NCBI GenBank assembly: GCA_021234155.1
Contig: JAJEKV010000027.1
Location: 15,656,891-15,720,890 of the forward strand
From: Isoetes taiwanensis
Taxonomy: Eukaryota > Streptophyta > Lycopodiopsida > Isoetales > Isoetaceae
Length of the DNA stretch: 64,000 nt
Direction: 5' to 3'
The position numbers and the translations under genes are program-made. Position 1 is the stretch's first letter, and every line of letters starts with the position of its first letter. The notes beneath the pieces are model-generated. The model saw only the letters and a list, made by a program, of their open reading frames with translations, searched no databases and had not been told where the DNA came from. Shown piece by piece: positions 47,501-59,622 of the stretch.

Positions 47501-48328
47501 TTGTCATGTAGAGCAAGCATTTTGTTTAAATGTCAAAATCAGAAATGTCAAACTGACTCGAACAAGGATGAGAAATAAGACATTGATATCTTCCAACATC
47601 TATACGGCATTTGAGTGGTTCTGGCTTACCTATATCGGCTTCTATGAGAGCACAATATAACCAGCTTCTATACCAGCTTCTGTATGGCAGAACCTAACTG
47701 ATGACATCCATCAGGTAGGTATGCAACTTTAAAGGGTTCCCTAACAGTGTCAAGTTAGACTATGAGCTGAGGAGGCAATGATTTATCTATAATAAAATAT
47801 CTTTGATTATCTTAGACAGAAAAACCCAAAGATGCAACCTGCAGCAAATATCACTGTTTTTTAAATGATTACATACCAGGATAGCTGTCTCTTGGTAAAG
47901 CATATGGATGAAATGCCTGCAATTTCTTCACTGGCCTCCATGCTCTTACAGTATAGTTGGATTGCTATGGAATTAAAAAAAATAGCAGAGAGAATTCTGT
48001 AAGAAGATAGAAATTAAATTTGTAGGCATACTAACAGATCGAATTTTTGGAACTAAAGAATTCTTAATTTTATCATAAATCCAAAACTCAAGCTTTAGCA
48101 CTCATTCTCTCAAAAACATAAATTTGTGAGGATGCTTACCATGTCCAAATCATCAGTTCTTGAGATCCGCCAACTCCCTACTCGGCTGACAATGGGATAC
48201 TTAGAATAATATGTCCACTCCATTTTTCCACCCGAGTACCGAGCCAAAAAGAAGTGGGCGACAAGAGATATTATAGAGAGGCCCATTCCCATCATTGCCA
48301 CAGTCCTTAAGTTGGGACCGAGGCCCAT
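44501..48328 (-). CDS. O-fucosyltransferase-family protein, ten exons
   Basis: Predicted exons on the minus strand: 48328-48140, 47964-47877, 47098-47031, 46937-46849, 46759-46516, 46418-46306, 46060-45970, 45836-45708, 45642-45089 and 44936-44501. They join in frame to 666 residues. One transmembrane segment near 10-30 (TVAMMGMGLSIISLVAHFFL) predicts a type II Golgi protein. Family motifs are FAEIRGGFHEIRSSICDLVV (~101-120), NATLVIPDL, GLIISGGGCLQ, EYQRLRCRVAFHALRFRDEL (~235), YLALHLGLERDVLSYHGCGE (~270) and VGIILRATGYKQGSRLYLSG (~338). A second conserved block follows: AKAGPRPRPLPPP and GWWGWVAERDEEPEDT. The C-terminus is acidic. Plant members use GDP-fucose or related donors on wall or glycoprotein acceptors; the acceptor here is unknown. 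The usual HLR-type arginine is glycine (HLG) in this copy. The start is the ATG before the membrane anchor. No coding lesions were seen. Confidence 0.9.
46426..46516 (-). other. Probable GC-AG intron donor in the O-fucosyltransferase gene
   Basis: Exon 5 must end near GGGCLQ to keep frame with KLLPARLAEYQRLRC. The donor there is CAG|GCAAGA at 46516/46515, a good match to the minor GC donor consensus. The matching acceptor is CATGTAG at 46419-46421. A GT donor 14 bp downstream (A|GTAAAT) would need a different acceptor phase. Confidence 0.55.
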
Positions 48329-48860
48329 TGTAGGGAACACTTACAGCCTCAAGGGCTTAATCTCTTCTCAACCATGCGCTTTTCTCATTGTTCTCGATCG
48401 CTTTTATCTCAGTTTTTTGTACATACATTGTAGGAATGGATCTGCCAACAGTATAAGCAACCTGTTTTCTTCTTCAAAATGTGAAGCGAAGCTCCGTCAT
48501 AAGTAACAAAATGACCAGTCAGGGGCCTATCCATTTACAGACAGCTTGATCTGTTCAATCCCTACACTGACGTGCTACACATTGCACTTTGGCTGTAAAC
48601 AGCAGATCTGTACCTAAAATCCACAGCCCACGTTTAATTTCGCATGATTTGATCATTTAGTATCAACTTAAGAAAATATGTGATATGGGCAAACAGAGTG
48701 CAAAATAGAAGCAGAGAAAACTAGACGGACCGAGCAGTAAAAACTATGGCAACAACCAAGCCTAACAGGCTGGTACCTGAGGGCAATCTTCTTGGGGAGC
48801 TCAAACTCTTGTTCTAGAGAAGAAAGGACGGGGATTAGAACGACAGAGCTCAGAGTCTCA
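48329..48860 (-). promoter_or_regulatory. Putative 5' leader and promoter of the O-fucosyltransferase gene
   Basis: A CAG|GTACCAG donor-like site lies at about 48779 (minus strand). This suggests a non-coding first exon upstream of it, spliced to an acceptor before the ATG at 48328. No TATA box was confidently picked. Confidence 0.3.
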
Positions 48861-49375
48861 ATCTACTGTGTCCGGCACATCTGTATTTGTGTAGCACATG
48901 AGCACCTCGACCAGGGTCATTAAACTTTTTTTTAAACAATTGAGCAGGGTGTTCCTTTTTTTCCTCTCTGAGTATTACTGCTAGCCCTAGTCTATTTAAG
49001 AAAGGGAAAAAATTTATCCTTCTCGGAGTCCAAAGAACAATCACCATGGTAGGCCTAGTAGCTTATCAATTTATAGGTATTGAATTAGATTGAACTGAAA
49101 TTTAGGAAGACCAAAAAATAGTTTGAGCCGGCAAAATTTAAATTGAATTGAATGAGGTATGTCTCTATTTTGCTTAAGTGGCATATTCCTATTGGATTCT
49201 TATAAAAATAAGACAGGATGGGTGGGACACAAATTTGTGACTCTGACACCTTCATCGGGCCCAAATTACCTAAGATTACACTCTTTTTTTCATCCAGGTG
49301 ATTTTCGGGTGTTTTTGTCTGGTGGCGCTTTAGCAGCGCCGCCAACAAAGTTGTGCTTTCTTGCCCTCTTTCCTA

Positions 49376-49560
49376 ACACAGACTGAAGGCCATGCCATAG
49401 CCATTGCTTGTTGGAACACAGATGACCACGCCATAGCCATTTCTTGGTAGAACACACACCATAGCCATTTCTTGTTGGAACATAGATGGCTACGCCATAG
49501 CCACAAATGAAGGCAGTCAATTTTTTGCCGGAACACAAATGGCCAGGCCATAGCCTCAAA
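49376..49560 (+). repeat. Imperfect minisatellite-like array (GAACACA...GCCATAGCCA)
   Basis: Four to five irregular units of about 28-53 bp share GGAACACAGATG, GCCATAGCCA and a TTTCTTG(T/G)T linker. Unit length varies through partial deletions. The array keeps open frames on the minus strand, but the translation is repeat-derived. Confidence 0.7.
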
Positions 49561-52500
49561 TCAAGACGGGTTGTGAACAAGGTTTTGCAATGGATTTGTA
49601 ATGGATTTTGAGGTGCAACAATGGAATTGTGAGATTATCTGCTACTCGCCTCTGATTTCGTCTGTGATTTCTGATTTCTCTGCTTTTGAGGTAATTTGGG
49701 CCTGATGAAGGCCGCATCGGGCAACCCTCACCACCATAAGGTTCCTAGAAGGGACCTTCAGGTGGTGAAGGTTCCCCTATACTAAGCATAAGCTACCACA
49801 CATAATTGAAGTTGTTTTCCACTAGAGGGTGCATTTTGTAGTCTTATAAAATGCAACACCAACAAAATACCACTGGAAAACCATCATAAAAGTACCAACA
49901 AAATACTATTTGAAAACCATCATAAAATAAGACCTGAATATAGCATTCAACATATTTAATGGTTCATTATTTTACTTAGAAGAAAAATCCACATTATAAA
50001 ATAAGACTCGGCTCTAGAAAATCAGCCTAAGTGGTATCGTGCATCATAAATTGTTGATTATGGTCTAGTATGTTTCCTCACATTTTAATACTATTGTTTT
50101 AGTTTATCTCTGGCACTCGGGGTCATGAGTGTTGTTCTGGGATTGGAGGGGGGTCGTCGCTTGTATGCGATGAAGGAGGAGTTTTTTGCCTTATGTGAAG
50201 ATGCCCATTTGCTTTAGTAGTGTTGATATAGACATGTAGTTTTCCCTTGTATGGTTGAGATTCTTTTGTTATGATAAAGTGAGTTTGACAACCTTCATTT
50301 GCGCTGTGTGTTGAAAAATTTCCTAATAATTTGATGTTCTTTATATAAGAATAAGATGTTTTGGAAGGGGTGAGTCAACACTAGCAAGTTATATATTTAT
50401 ATGTACAAGAAATTTATCGCGGCGGCCAAGGCCGTCGCGAACATTTCCTTTGTCAACTCACTCTTGCAGGGTAGATTTATGTAAATTTGGAATGGATGAA
50501 TTTGTAAGTGTGAGACTTGAGATGTTTCGATAATATGAGAAGGTCATAATGATGTGTGCTTAAATCATGGTCAAATGTGTGCCTTATCATGATTCAAAAA
50601 TGGCATGGCGCTGATACAAATGCTAACCTTTTGCTTAAATGGTCATGTAAATATGGCCTCTATAAAAATTTAACCCGAGCCATTTTGGCCATGGCCCGAA
50701 AATTTTTTTTCGGTAACGCCCGAGGGCCAAGGCGTTATCGCCCTTAACGCCCTGGTTCGAGGGTTTTCACTGCCCTGTTCTTGAAAAGCTCTGTTGTAGT
50801 TCCTCTTTCGTTGTAGATGTTAATCTGGTAACGTAAATCTATTTCTCTGTTGTGTTTTTTTCTTCAGATCTGGCATATCCAAAGATTCCGGGCTATTCGG
50901 ATTCATAGGGCTTTGAATCTGCCCAAAAAAAATTTTTGCAGAGGTTCAGAGATTCACAGGTTTTCGCTCCAGAGATTCTGAGCTATAAAGCTCCAGAACC
51001 GCTACAGAGCCATCAACCTTCTCTGGAGCTTTGCCGGAATAGAGTGAAAAGAAATCCCTATGTGTTATGCCATTTTGAATCGATTATCCAAGGGTGTTAC
51101 AGGAAATCTGCCTAAATTTTCAGACACGGACTCGTTATTAGCTGGTAACAGCTGTGAAGCCAACGGTCCAAATTAAATCTGACCGTGTAAACCCGAGAAC
51201 CGGGGCGTTAAGGTCATATAGTTCGGAACTAGGATTGAAGAGTGGATGCAAAAATATCTTTGAGAGCTGAGACCATCCATGTAGAGTGGCCAGCTTTTCT
51301 TATTTTTCTCAACCATTAAGATCTTAGATGCCCAATAGCAAAGAAAAACACCTGGCCACAATGTCGACATTCTAAAACTGCCTTAAAAGTGTCGATTTGA
51401 ACGTAGGAAAAAAAGGAAAAAAAAAAAGGCCCTCCTCGACCAAAAGGCTGCTTCATTTTCTACTCAAGGTATGCCTTTGAAGCTTTGCTTGCCATCCGCT
51501 AGTGTTTCTGGCTTCATGTCAGGATCATAGAAACAGGCTTCTTGTTTCCAGATGCTTTCTTGAAAAGGCAAGCGATCATGGATTCTTTGCTTTTTTGTTG
51601 TAGATTTGTGTTTGTCTGGGCAAATCAGTGCAAATTCTTGTATCCCTGACTGAAGGTTCAAGATGGATATAAAGATATATATGGATCTGGTAAGGTTTTA
51701 TTTCCATCCCTATTATTTGTTATTTGTTATCTACTTTCATATTGATCTGCAAGGGAAGGCATTGATTTTGTCATAAAGGGCTCAAACACCGTAGATGTAG
51801 AGTAGCCAAATGAAATAGAAATTGAAGAACTAAATGCACGTTCTACCAAAGACTGTGATACGGCAGATGAGGCCTCTAGGCGATTTTCGACCTTTTGGAT
51901 CTAGGAATATTTTGAGGCATATGTCCTCTGGGGCCATCCTAACCCTACACCTAAGCCTTAAACTGACCTTGTGTTGTAAATGTACCCTTTCTTAACCACT
52001 TGTCCTTGCAGGTTATTTGAATCCAACCGTTGTCCACCGTCGGATCAGGGAGTGGTTATTTTGCATAACTTCCTGAATATTCTATTTTGAAGAATATTCT
52101 AGTGATTATTACGATAATCTCCCGAATATGCCATAATCGTGGGAGATTCCATTTTGCGATGGTTCTGTTTGGGTGCCTCTGTTTTGTCTGCAGCTCCCTC
52201 TTGTGACAACAATCCGAAAGCAGATCCCTCGCCTAAGCAAATCCCTCACCTAAGCAGATCCCTACCGGCCTCTGTTTTGAACGCCTCTGTAACAGTTTGT
52301 TTTATTGTTCGCCGTTTTGATTCGTCTGCACCTCTCTGCTTGGGCTTCATATGTAAGTCTGATTCCGAGCTTCAACTCAGGTTTGTTGCCCATATGCTTT
52401 TACTGTTTCTTCCTAAGAAGCCCTCTTTCAATCAATAGCTAGGAAGTCGTTTCATGCAAGCCGAAACAGAGGTCTTTTATTACAGTTCAAACGGAAACAG

Positions 52501-53771
52501 AGGCCTTTGTTGGGTCAGATAAAAACAAACAGAGGTAGATGAAGTCGAAACAGAGGTTTTGTTGGTACAGATGAAGCAGAAATGGATCAATCCTTACCAT
52601 GATTCTAAACAAAGCCGGAACCTACTCGGACAAGTGGTTAAGGGAGGTCAACCTCCTCCTCTTGGGGATCATGCAAAATAACCCTCTCGGCCTTCCGGCC
52701 TCGAGGGTTATTTTGCATGATCCACTCGAGTAGGAGGTTGACCTCCTCATCAATTAGCAAACTATATTGTTGTTATGCATAATATCTACTTTGGTATTGA
52801 TCTGCAGTCTCGATTGTGCAAAGTCGAACGTCCCTGTCCCGTTGTTCATTCCTCACAGTTTTAGGAGATCAACTCGTTAAGGCGTTAGTCTCCCCACGTG
52901 GAAAATAGGCGATCTTAGCCCGACTTTTTCTCATTCATATTCTTCATCTTTCACTGGTTCATTATTGTACTAGTTAATCTATTTTTCTTGGTTTTTGGAA
53001 TTCTTAAATAAAATTTACCCGAAATTTGGTAGAGAATTTGAACATTTAGAAGAAACATTGTTCAAAGGGATTGTCATACTGATGGTTGTGCCAGTTATGA
53101 AAGTTGTTAGCATAGCAAAAGATTCAAACATGTAGAAGAAATATTGCTCAAAACGTTTGTGTATTTGTCATTCTTGAGAAAATAAGAAGACGGCCAATAT
53201 ATTTGTCGTTTGTCACTCTATTTTTGCAGGGGACCTCATATATGTTGCGCCCAATGGAGTGATCGAGGTTCGATTTCTGTTTTTTTTTTTGGGGAGGGTT
53301 TCCTTAGCAATATCTTCATGGCTATGATTTTAATGTTGTTGAGGAATGTTCTTTATGAAAATCTTTGTAATGCACTTCCATGTACTTGGCCGAAGTTGGT
53401 TTGGCCATATACACGATATTCCTTCACAAATCCATGTTTCTCGCAACCATGTATTCATATTTCACCATGTATTATGTACAATACCCAACCATGCAGCATT
53501 TTAGAAACCATGTATTCTCACTTTCCTATGTATTTTGACAACTTGTATACAAATTAATTTGTATACAAATCTAGGGAAAACAATGCAGTATTTCTCATTG
53601 TTTCTAAAAAACCAAGGTACATTTAGACGTTTGGTATTTTGAAATTAGGGATGCCAAGGGGATGGCTCAGATTGCTTGATTTCCAGCATATCCAGGTTAT
53701 TCCCCTAACCAATGGTCATGATATAGCCATAAAGCAAGATTTAGCCATCTCTACATATGTAATTCAGTTTG
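49561..53771. other. Spacer with palindromes
   Basis: No gene is supported. Palindromic features lie at 50418-50439 (CGCGGCGGCC, AA, GGCCGTCGCG) and 50715-50735 (TAACGCC...GGCGTTA). The strong hairpin at 52642-52747 is listed separately. Two 15-bp inverted copies of CTTAACCACTTGTCC lie at 51991-52005 and 52628-52642. Confidence 0.45.
52642..52747. repeat. Long near-perfect hairpin (foldback)
   Basis: The inner arms are perfect 21-bp inverted repeats (52666-52686 and 52703-52723, core ATGCAAAATAACCCTC). They surround a 16-nt loop that itself contains GGCC...GGCC. The outer arms (52642-52657 and 52732-52747, core GGAGGTCAACCTCCT) pair at 15 of 16 positions. The nested design fits a MITE-like foldback or a hairpin RNA precursor. 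Confidence 0.8.
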
Positions 53772-54647
53772 TTATTTGCCGTGTTCAACAACGGAGGCAA
53801 CAACAGGAGCAGAGGGCAATTTGGAATTAGCAGAAAGGGTAGTGGATGGAATAGGGGCAGGGGCAGTGCACTCTTTAGCAAAGTGGCCTTTGTGGTTACA
53901 GCGATGACAGGTGATAGTGGTACGATCCAAACGTGGCCTGCGAGAAACTTGCTTGGTGGTAGCAACCATGACTGAATCAGATGGAGATTTGATAGTCTTT
54001 TGACGAATGGCTTCAGCTTTGACACGCTCAACTGCGCCTGCAAATGTGTAATCAGCAAGACGACCCTCCAGATTGATGATTAGGCCTTCATAGCTCTTGG
54101 GAAGGCTGTTCAAAAGTAAGCAGACTTTCTCATCTTGAGTTATGGTGACACCAGTTGCATCAAGATCATCAAGAAGACCTTTAATTTGACAGATGTGATC
54201 CATGATATCCCCTCCAGTGGATAAATGGAGATTATAAAGAGCCTTGCGAAGAGCCAGACGATTGCCAGCAGTCTTGGATGCGTAATGATTATCAAGCAGT
54301 AACATCATAGCATGAGCAGTGGTGGCTCCTTTAACAAGACGAGCAGGAACATCAGCCAAACTAGTGCAGATAAGTAACCTTGCTTTTCGATCCTTTTCCT
54401 TCAGGGCATGAGACATGGAGATGGGAACCGGAAAATCTTCACGTGGGTCAGGGAGTGGCTCATCAAGAACCATCTCAGGAGCAGGAGTTTCAGAAGAGGA
54501 AACTGGGGTAACACAGACTTCTCAGAGATTCTTGTCCTCCAGAATCATCTGGAGGCGCCACCTCCACATTTGGTAATCCTTTCCCTCAAATCGTGGAAGG
54601 AGGCGCCATTCGGCAGAGGAAGATCCATTCAACAAGGTTGCGTCCAT
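53772..54647 (-). pseudogene. Ty1/copia gag with one nonsense codon
   Basis: Translation from MDATLLNGSS runs through RFEGKDYQMWRWRLQMILED, the start of the UBN2-type copia gag domain, to an in-frame TGA at 54522, probably a former TGG. The same frame then continues for 233 residues with ALKEKDRKARLLICTSLADV, LLLNSLPKSYEGLI and a CX2CX4HX4C zinc knuckle (CHRCNHKGHFAKEC, near 53890). The frame ends at 53772 without entering protease. Gag would form the virus-like particle and bind element RNA. One stop is the only visible lesion in gag. Confidence 0.85.
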
Positions 54648-54722
54648 TGTTGGGCGAAGAGTAGGGATTAGGTAACGAAGAGACAATCGAGACAGAGGCG
54701 ACTTAGGCGGCAATAGAGAAGC

Positions 54723-54736
54723 GTGGGCCCATAACC
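54723..54736 (-). other. Primer-binding site for an internal fragment of initiator tRNA-Met
   Basis: On the minus strand GGTTATGGGCCCAC follows the LTR with no gap. It is complementary to the anticodon stem-loop region GTGGGCCCATAACC of plant initiator tRNA-Met, not to the tRNA 3' end. After a 3-nt gap the match continues (GCTTC). Drosophila copia uses the same half-tRNA priming. Confidence 0.75.
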
Positions 54737-54960
54737 TGTTGAAGAGAGGAAATCTGATCAAGAGACAAGAGAGCAAGAGACGGAAACAAGAGCGACTTCC
54801 AGAACAGTTGTGTTGTCAAATGAAAGATACAATGGCTATAAATAGCAAGCAACCATGTTTAACTATGATGGTGCTGTTAATAATCCAGATACGTGCAATC
54901 TAACTTCCTAACTACTCAGATTCCATGCTGTTACTGTTGTTGTCTTTTTCATCATCAACA
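54737..54960 (-). repeat. Copia 5' LTR (224 bp)
   Basis: The ends are TGTTGA...TCAACA, inverted. On the minus strand a TATA-like CTATTTATAG lies at about 54835-54844, suitable for the element's promoter. Confidence 0.8.
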
Positions 54961-57900
54961 GTTTTAAGCCATGGAAGAATAGTTAGGCTCTTAGAAAAAT
55001 ATTATGGTATTATGTTATTAATAAGTTAAAGTTTAATTTAACAATGTTAAGGAAGAGAAACTATTAAGAATTATCTTTGCTAAAGTTTATGAGTTAAGAA
55101 GGCGGAGGTAATGGGCGGAAACTGGGCCCCAGAATCATTTAATTAACTAGCAGAGATATGAAGGCAACCGTCGTTAAGGTCCTAGTTAACGATTTGAATA
55201 AAATAATTAACCTAGTTAAGAATTGGAGTTGCTAAGAAATGTTTTATTTAACTTATGGTTGATGGTTGCATTTTTGCATTATGAAGGTTGTAATTATTAT
55301 CCTTCCTTTTAATTTGGAAGTTTCCGGTTTGCCAAAAACTTTTTTGGAATTTTTTTTAACTTGATTTCCTATGATTTCAAGTGTTTTGGCTGCCGAAAAA
55401 AAATTCCGATCTTCCAGAAATCGGGCCCCTTTCTAATTCCTCCTTTACATCCATGCTTGCATGGCATGCATGCATGCATGGCTTGCATGCTCTCATGGCT
55501 TGCATGCTTGCACGGCTTGCATGGTCAAAGGACTAGCTAACTATAAAGATGCTCAGGGGAGAGCTCAAGGGGCATTCAGTATCATGCAGAGCTTGAGAGT
55601 TGTTTACATTTTGATTTTATTCTTGCTTATCCAGTTCAGATGTCTTTGAATTCAGTGCTTCAATATTGGTGCCAATAATCTGGTCTATGGTTTTGCTCCA
55701 TCACAAAAGCAAGGTTTGATTGCATGAGGGAAACTCTAATATATTCATGTCTTTGAACCTTTGTCTAACCGTCTGAGTATGGCTATAACCTTTCACTTGG
55801 GCATGTGGTCATATAACATAGATTGAGTATTAAATTTCACAGTCAAAGATGCAATATGTGAAGTTGGAGCTCTATAGGATGTCCATAAATGCCATGGCCA
55901 TGTCAATGATTTCAATTTCTTAGATTGGAAGGTATGTCTTAATTAGTCAAACATGGAGTTCGAATATTCGTCTTTTCTATGGTATAACTCCCTACAACAC
56001 AATCAAGCATGTGGTGTAATAAGACTACTTTTTTATGTAAAGGCAATGTAGGCTATTTGTTCTTTAAATGTTCATGAGGGATTCTATGGCAATTAGAAGT
56101 TCTCTATAAGTGGTTGTCTGCGCAGCGTAAGGTTACCATGTTTTATGCTTAACAAGTATAGACAAATGAGAGTGATACAAGCCTATGCCATTTTGGATCC
56201 GACATTCTGATATTGGATTTAAGGTGCTAAAATCTGGTATGTATGCTCTGGATGCATGGGAGCTAGACATTTGATTGCTTATTTCAGCCAATATTTGATT
56301 ATTTTTTAGAATGCTCAAGAAGCTTTGATTGTGTACGGACAACAAGCGGACAACAATTTGTAGCTTTGAAGGTATGATATGCCATCTAGCTATATTCTTT
56401 CTTCTTCATGCATGCGTATCTTTATGTATATTTCTTTCTTCATACATGCTTTTGCATGGGTGTTTGCTAATATATTGTATGCAAGTTGTTATGGGTGTTT
56501 GCTAATATGATGTCTTTTATCTATGCAAGTTGTGCCTTTTCTACAACTAATACATGTCACAACCAAGTGTATCTTTGGTAAGTTCAGTGCAACCCATGCT
56601 AGCTTCTTCTGTTAATAAAAGAGCTACTTTTTTTATAATAATGATGCAAAAATTCAAAAGAATGTAGGTCCTTAATGGTTCCAACAAATGTTGCTAGCAA
56701 TATTTTTCATTCCTAATAGGAGATTTTGGCCAATATGATTGACATATACACATTTAATGACTTGCATTTCAAAAATGTAATAACTTCTGAACCAACATTA
56801 ATAGGTTTATATTACTAACATCGATTTTACTTGCGTGGTGAATATGGATTCATGTCTAACAATTTGTTTGCAAGCATAGGTATGAAGTATGGCAGTACCA
56901 AAAATCAAGGTAAGAAGGGCCATATTTTGGCGTGGATCCTACATCGAGAGGTTCATTGAGAATCATGTGCCATTGATACAATTCCTCAAGTATCTGTTTG
57001 ATATAGCAGTGCCATGAATTTAAGTCATAAGTTTGCAGCAATCCTGCCATGGAAAAAATATGATCCAACATGTTTGTTTCTTATAATTGTAGGCTTGGAT
57101 TGAAATCAATGAGATGATCATATTATTTAAATGGTCTAATATTACATTATCATTGTTACAATGTGTTATGACAACATTATCTAATATTGTGCAACATCTG
57201 CCATTCATGTCAAATCGAAGCTAGAGTATAATATCAAACCCCCACTATGTAGATATGCAAACCTATAATTTTGTGGATAGCTCTATATTCTACCATTGGT
57301 CCATGTCCCAAGTGCTACTTGCAAGGCACATTGTTTGTTGAAATAACATCCTTTGTACACGCAATTGCCAAGTCCAAATGCTTAATTTTAGAATCAAATG
57401 CCATAACATTTACAAATTCATTGTGGGTCTTCCAGTCAAAAGTTCAAGTAACAAGGAACAACATAAAACTAAAGAACTGCAAATCATAACACTATAAACA
57501 TACCATGGAAAACTCCGTCTTGATTTTTGTTGTTGAATGAACAGATACACCAATCTATGAATGGCATATTTCATCCACATTGCCACGTTCCATTGATAAA
57601 CCTAATGATCCCCTCTTCCATGCCATAACAAACAAACAAATTAGGCAAATACGTATTTTGGTATTTATACATTCATACCTACAGAATATGCTTTAGCTAA
57701 AGCCGGACAACTTTACATGCCAAACAAATGCAATTGAGTTCACTGCAACTTAATAACCTTCATAGGAACTACTTCACATGCAAAACAAGTTGCACATGGG
57801 TTCACTACAATATAATAACCTACACATAAACCATTGAATAAAAACATGTATGATACAAAGTCCGGTTTGACCATTGAATGGTAAAAAATATTGTCCAAAT

Positions 57901-58800
57901 ACCATATGGGGCTTTGTAAAAGCCACTTTTATAGTATGCTATACATGCCATTATCACTTAAAATCTATACCCCTTTGCAATTTAGGCAATGCTGCCCCAT
58001 ACCTAACTATCACCAATGTAGTTGCCATGTACAAAATATGCCTAACTTCTTTTCGACATGTATTGTAAGTGTGTCTACATCATTGCCTAGAATACACCCG
58101 TACTTATGCCCGGCAACGCCTTCATAAAGAGCACTAGAGAGAGAGAACATCTCACATCATTTGGTACAACTTATAGGTTCATGTATTCTTTTGATTGTCC
58201 TTTCCAATTCACATGGATGCATACATCTTTGGAACCTTTTCAATGAGATGCTGCAACTGACCTTCATGCCAAATATTTAGGTCGAATTTTCAATTTATGG
58301 ATCAAACATCCATTTAGCCATATTAGAGCAAACTAGCCCAAGTGTTGCAAACACACAATGCTTATTTAATAGAGTCTTCAATTTATAAAGTAATCTATGA
58401 AGAATTGGGTGGGAAAAAAATTAGGAGTACATTGCTCTTTCATGGTTACACATTCTTCTAGCATGTGCTTTGCCTTTACCAATCCAGTGGACCATTTCAG
58501 TCAGTGATGTTGCTATTGTTTGTTTTGGAAACTCTCTATGTTTCCAATAAACCATTCTTCTACCTCTGTTCCATGGCAATCACAAAACCCAAACGCCTGC
58601 CTTCCAAATCTTCTTCAAGTTGTTACTAAAGCCGGCAACGCCGGGCATTCATAACTAGTTTGAACTATGGTTGGGTTTCTTAGTTGCATGAAATTAGCAT
58701 TATGGAATTTACTTGATGTGGGCTTGCTAAGGCATGGGCATAAGGATGAAGAATTGTAAGTAATTGCTTATGATGTAATTCTTTGATATAGACCTCTGGG
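54961..58800. other. AT-rich spacer
   Basis: No gene or RNA is supported. A CATGCATGC/TTGCATGG low-complexity run is at 55450-55525. Long stretches to 58700 contain only short random frames. Confidence 0.5.
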
Positions 58801-59622
58801 GCCGGAGTCTAGGTGCGATGGTCTAGACCCGCGGTTTTTGCACAGTAAAAATGTTAATGTTACTACTTGAACATCGGGCGTTGGTACCGTGAGGTACAAC
58901 GTCATGCACAGTTAAGTGGTCCTCCAATGCTAGACGCAGCGTGGATGGGTGTGTACACACGTGGTTACCCCGCCTCTATGTCACTGGCCTGATCAGCCGA
59001 GTTGACCTTGCTCAGACCCAGCGGAATATTGGTTGCTATGTTGATGCTTTGGTTGCTTGTCTATTGTATATGCGGTTTTTCAATGTCGGAATCAAGTTGC
59101 AATGGCTATGCTTGGTAAAATTATGCATTGTGGTTATGCCTGTTGAATTAATTACTCGGATTGCAGGGGCAAGGTTATGGTAAGGCTACGTTATTGTTCT
59201 AAGTTAATGTTTTGTGATTATTAATGCTAGAGATGACCTAGATCCCCGATGCCCACTTAGTCCGTGTGACTAACCCCGTGGTTAATGGTGTAAGCAGAGG
59301 TGCAAGACGCTCCAGAGAGTAGCCAAGCTTCGGAAAAGCGAGGGTAGATGCGTGTGGATTGCTGTTCAATTAACTTGACTATTATTGTTATTATATATGG
59401 GATTGAAGTTAATATTATTTTAAAGCTTTGGGAGTTGTGTGAAGCTTTACTGAGTAATGGCAAGAATAATTTTATTTGGGACCTTAGAGCATGTATAAAG
59501 ATTAAATTCTTTACCTAGGTATGCATGTATCGATTCTTGAGTTCCTAAGGTTAAGTAGATCCAACGGTAGAGATCGATGGGATCTCCAGTTACCGAGAGG
59601 TTAACTGGCCAGGCCCGTCACA
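58801..59622 (+). repeat. Gypsy LTR-like sequence ending in a primer site
   Basis: The sequence up to CCCGTCACA at 59622 is followed by GT and TGGTATCAGAGC (59625-59636), the initiator-Met primer site, so an LTR ends here. Its 5' border is unknown; no TG-start or partner copy is visible in the window. The chosen start is approximate. Confidence 0.45.

Larger units (their letters stand above)
53772..54960 (-). mobile_element. Ty1/copia remnant: 5' LTR, half-tRNA primer site and gag
   Basis: On the minus strand the LTR (54960-54737) starts TGTTGATGATG and ends CTTCAACA. The primer-binding site (54736-54723) comes directly after it, then gag. Protease, integrase, reverse transcriptase and the 3' LTR are not found, so the element is truncated soon after gag. 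A target duplication cannot be checked. Confidence 0.85.

Noticed and set aside
55450-55525. CATGC-rich run as an RY-type seed promoter
   Set aside because: Low-complexity CATG/TTGCATGG repeats with no TATA box or downstream gene.
58941-59183. Plus-strand frame of 80 codons
   Set aside because: Lies within LTR-like sequence and has no protein resemblance.
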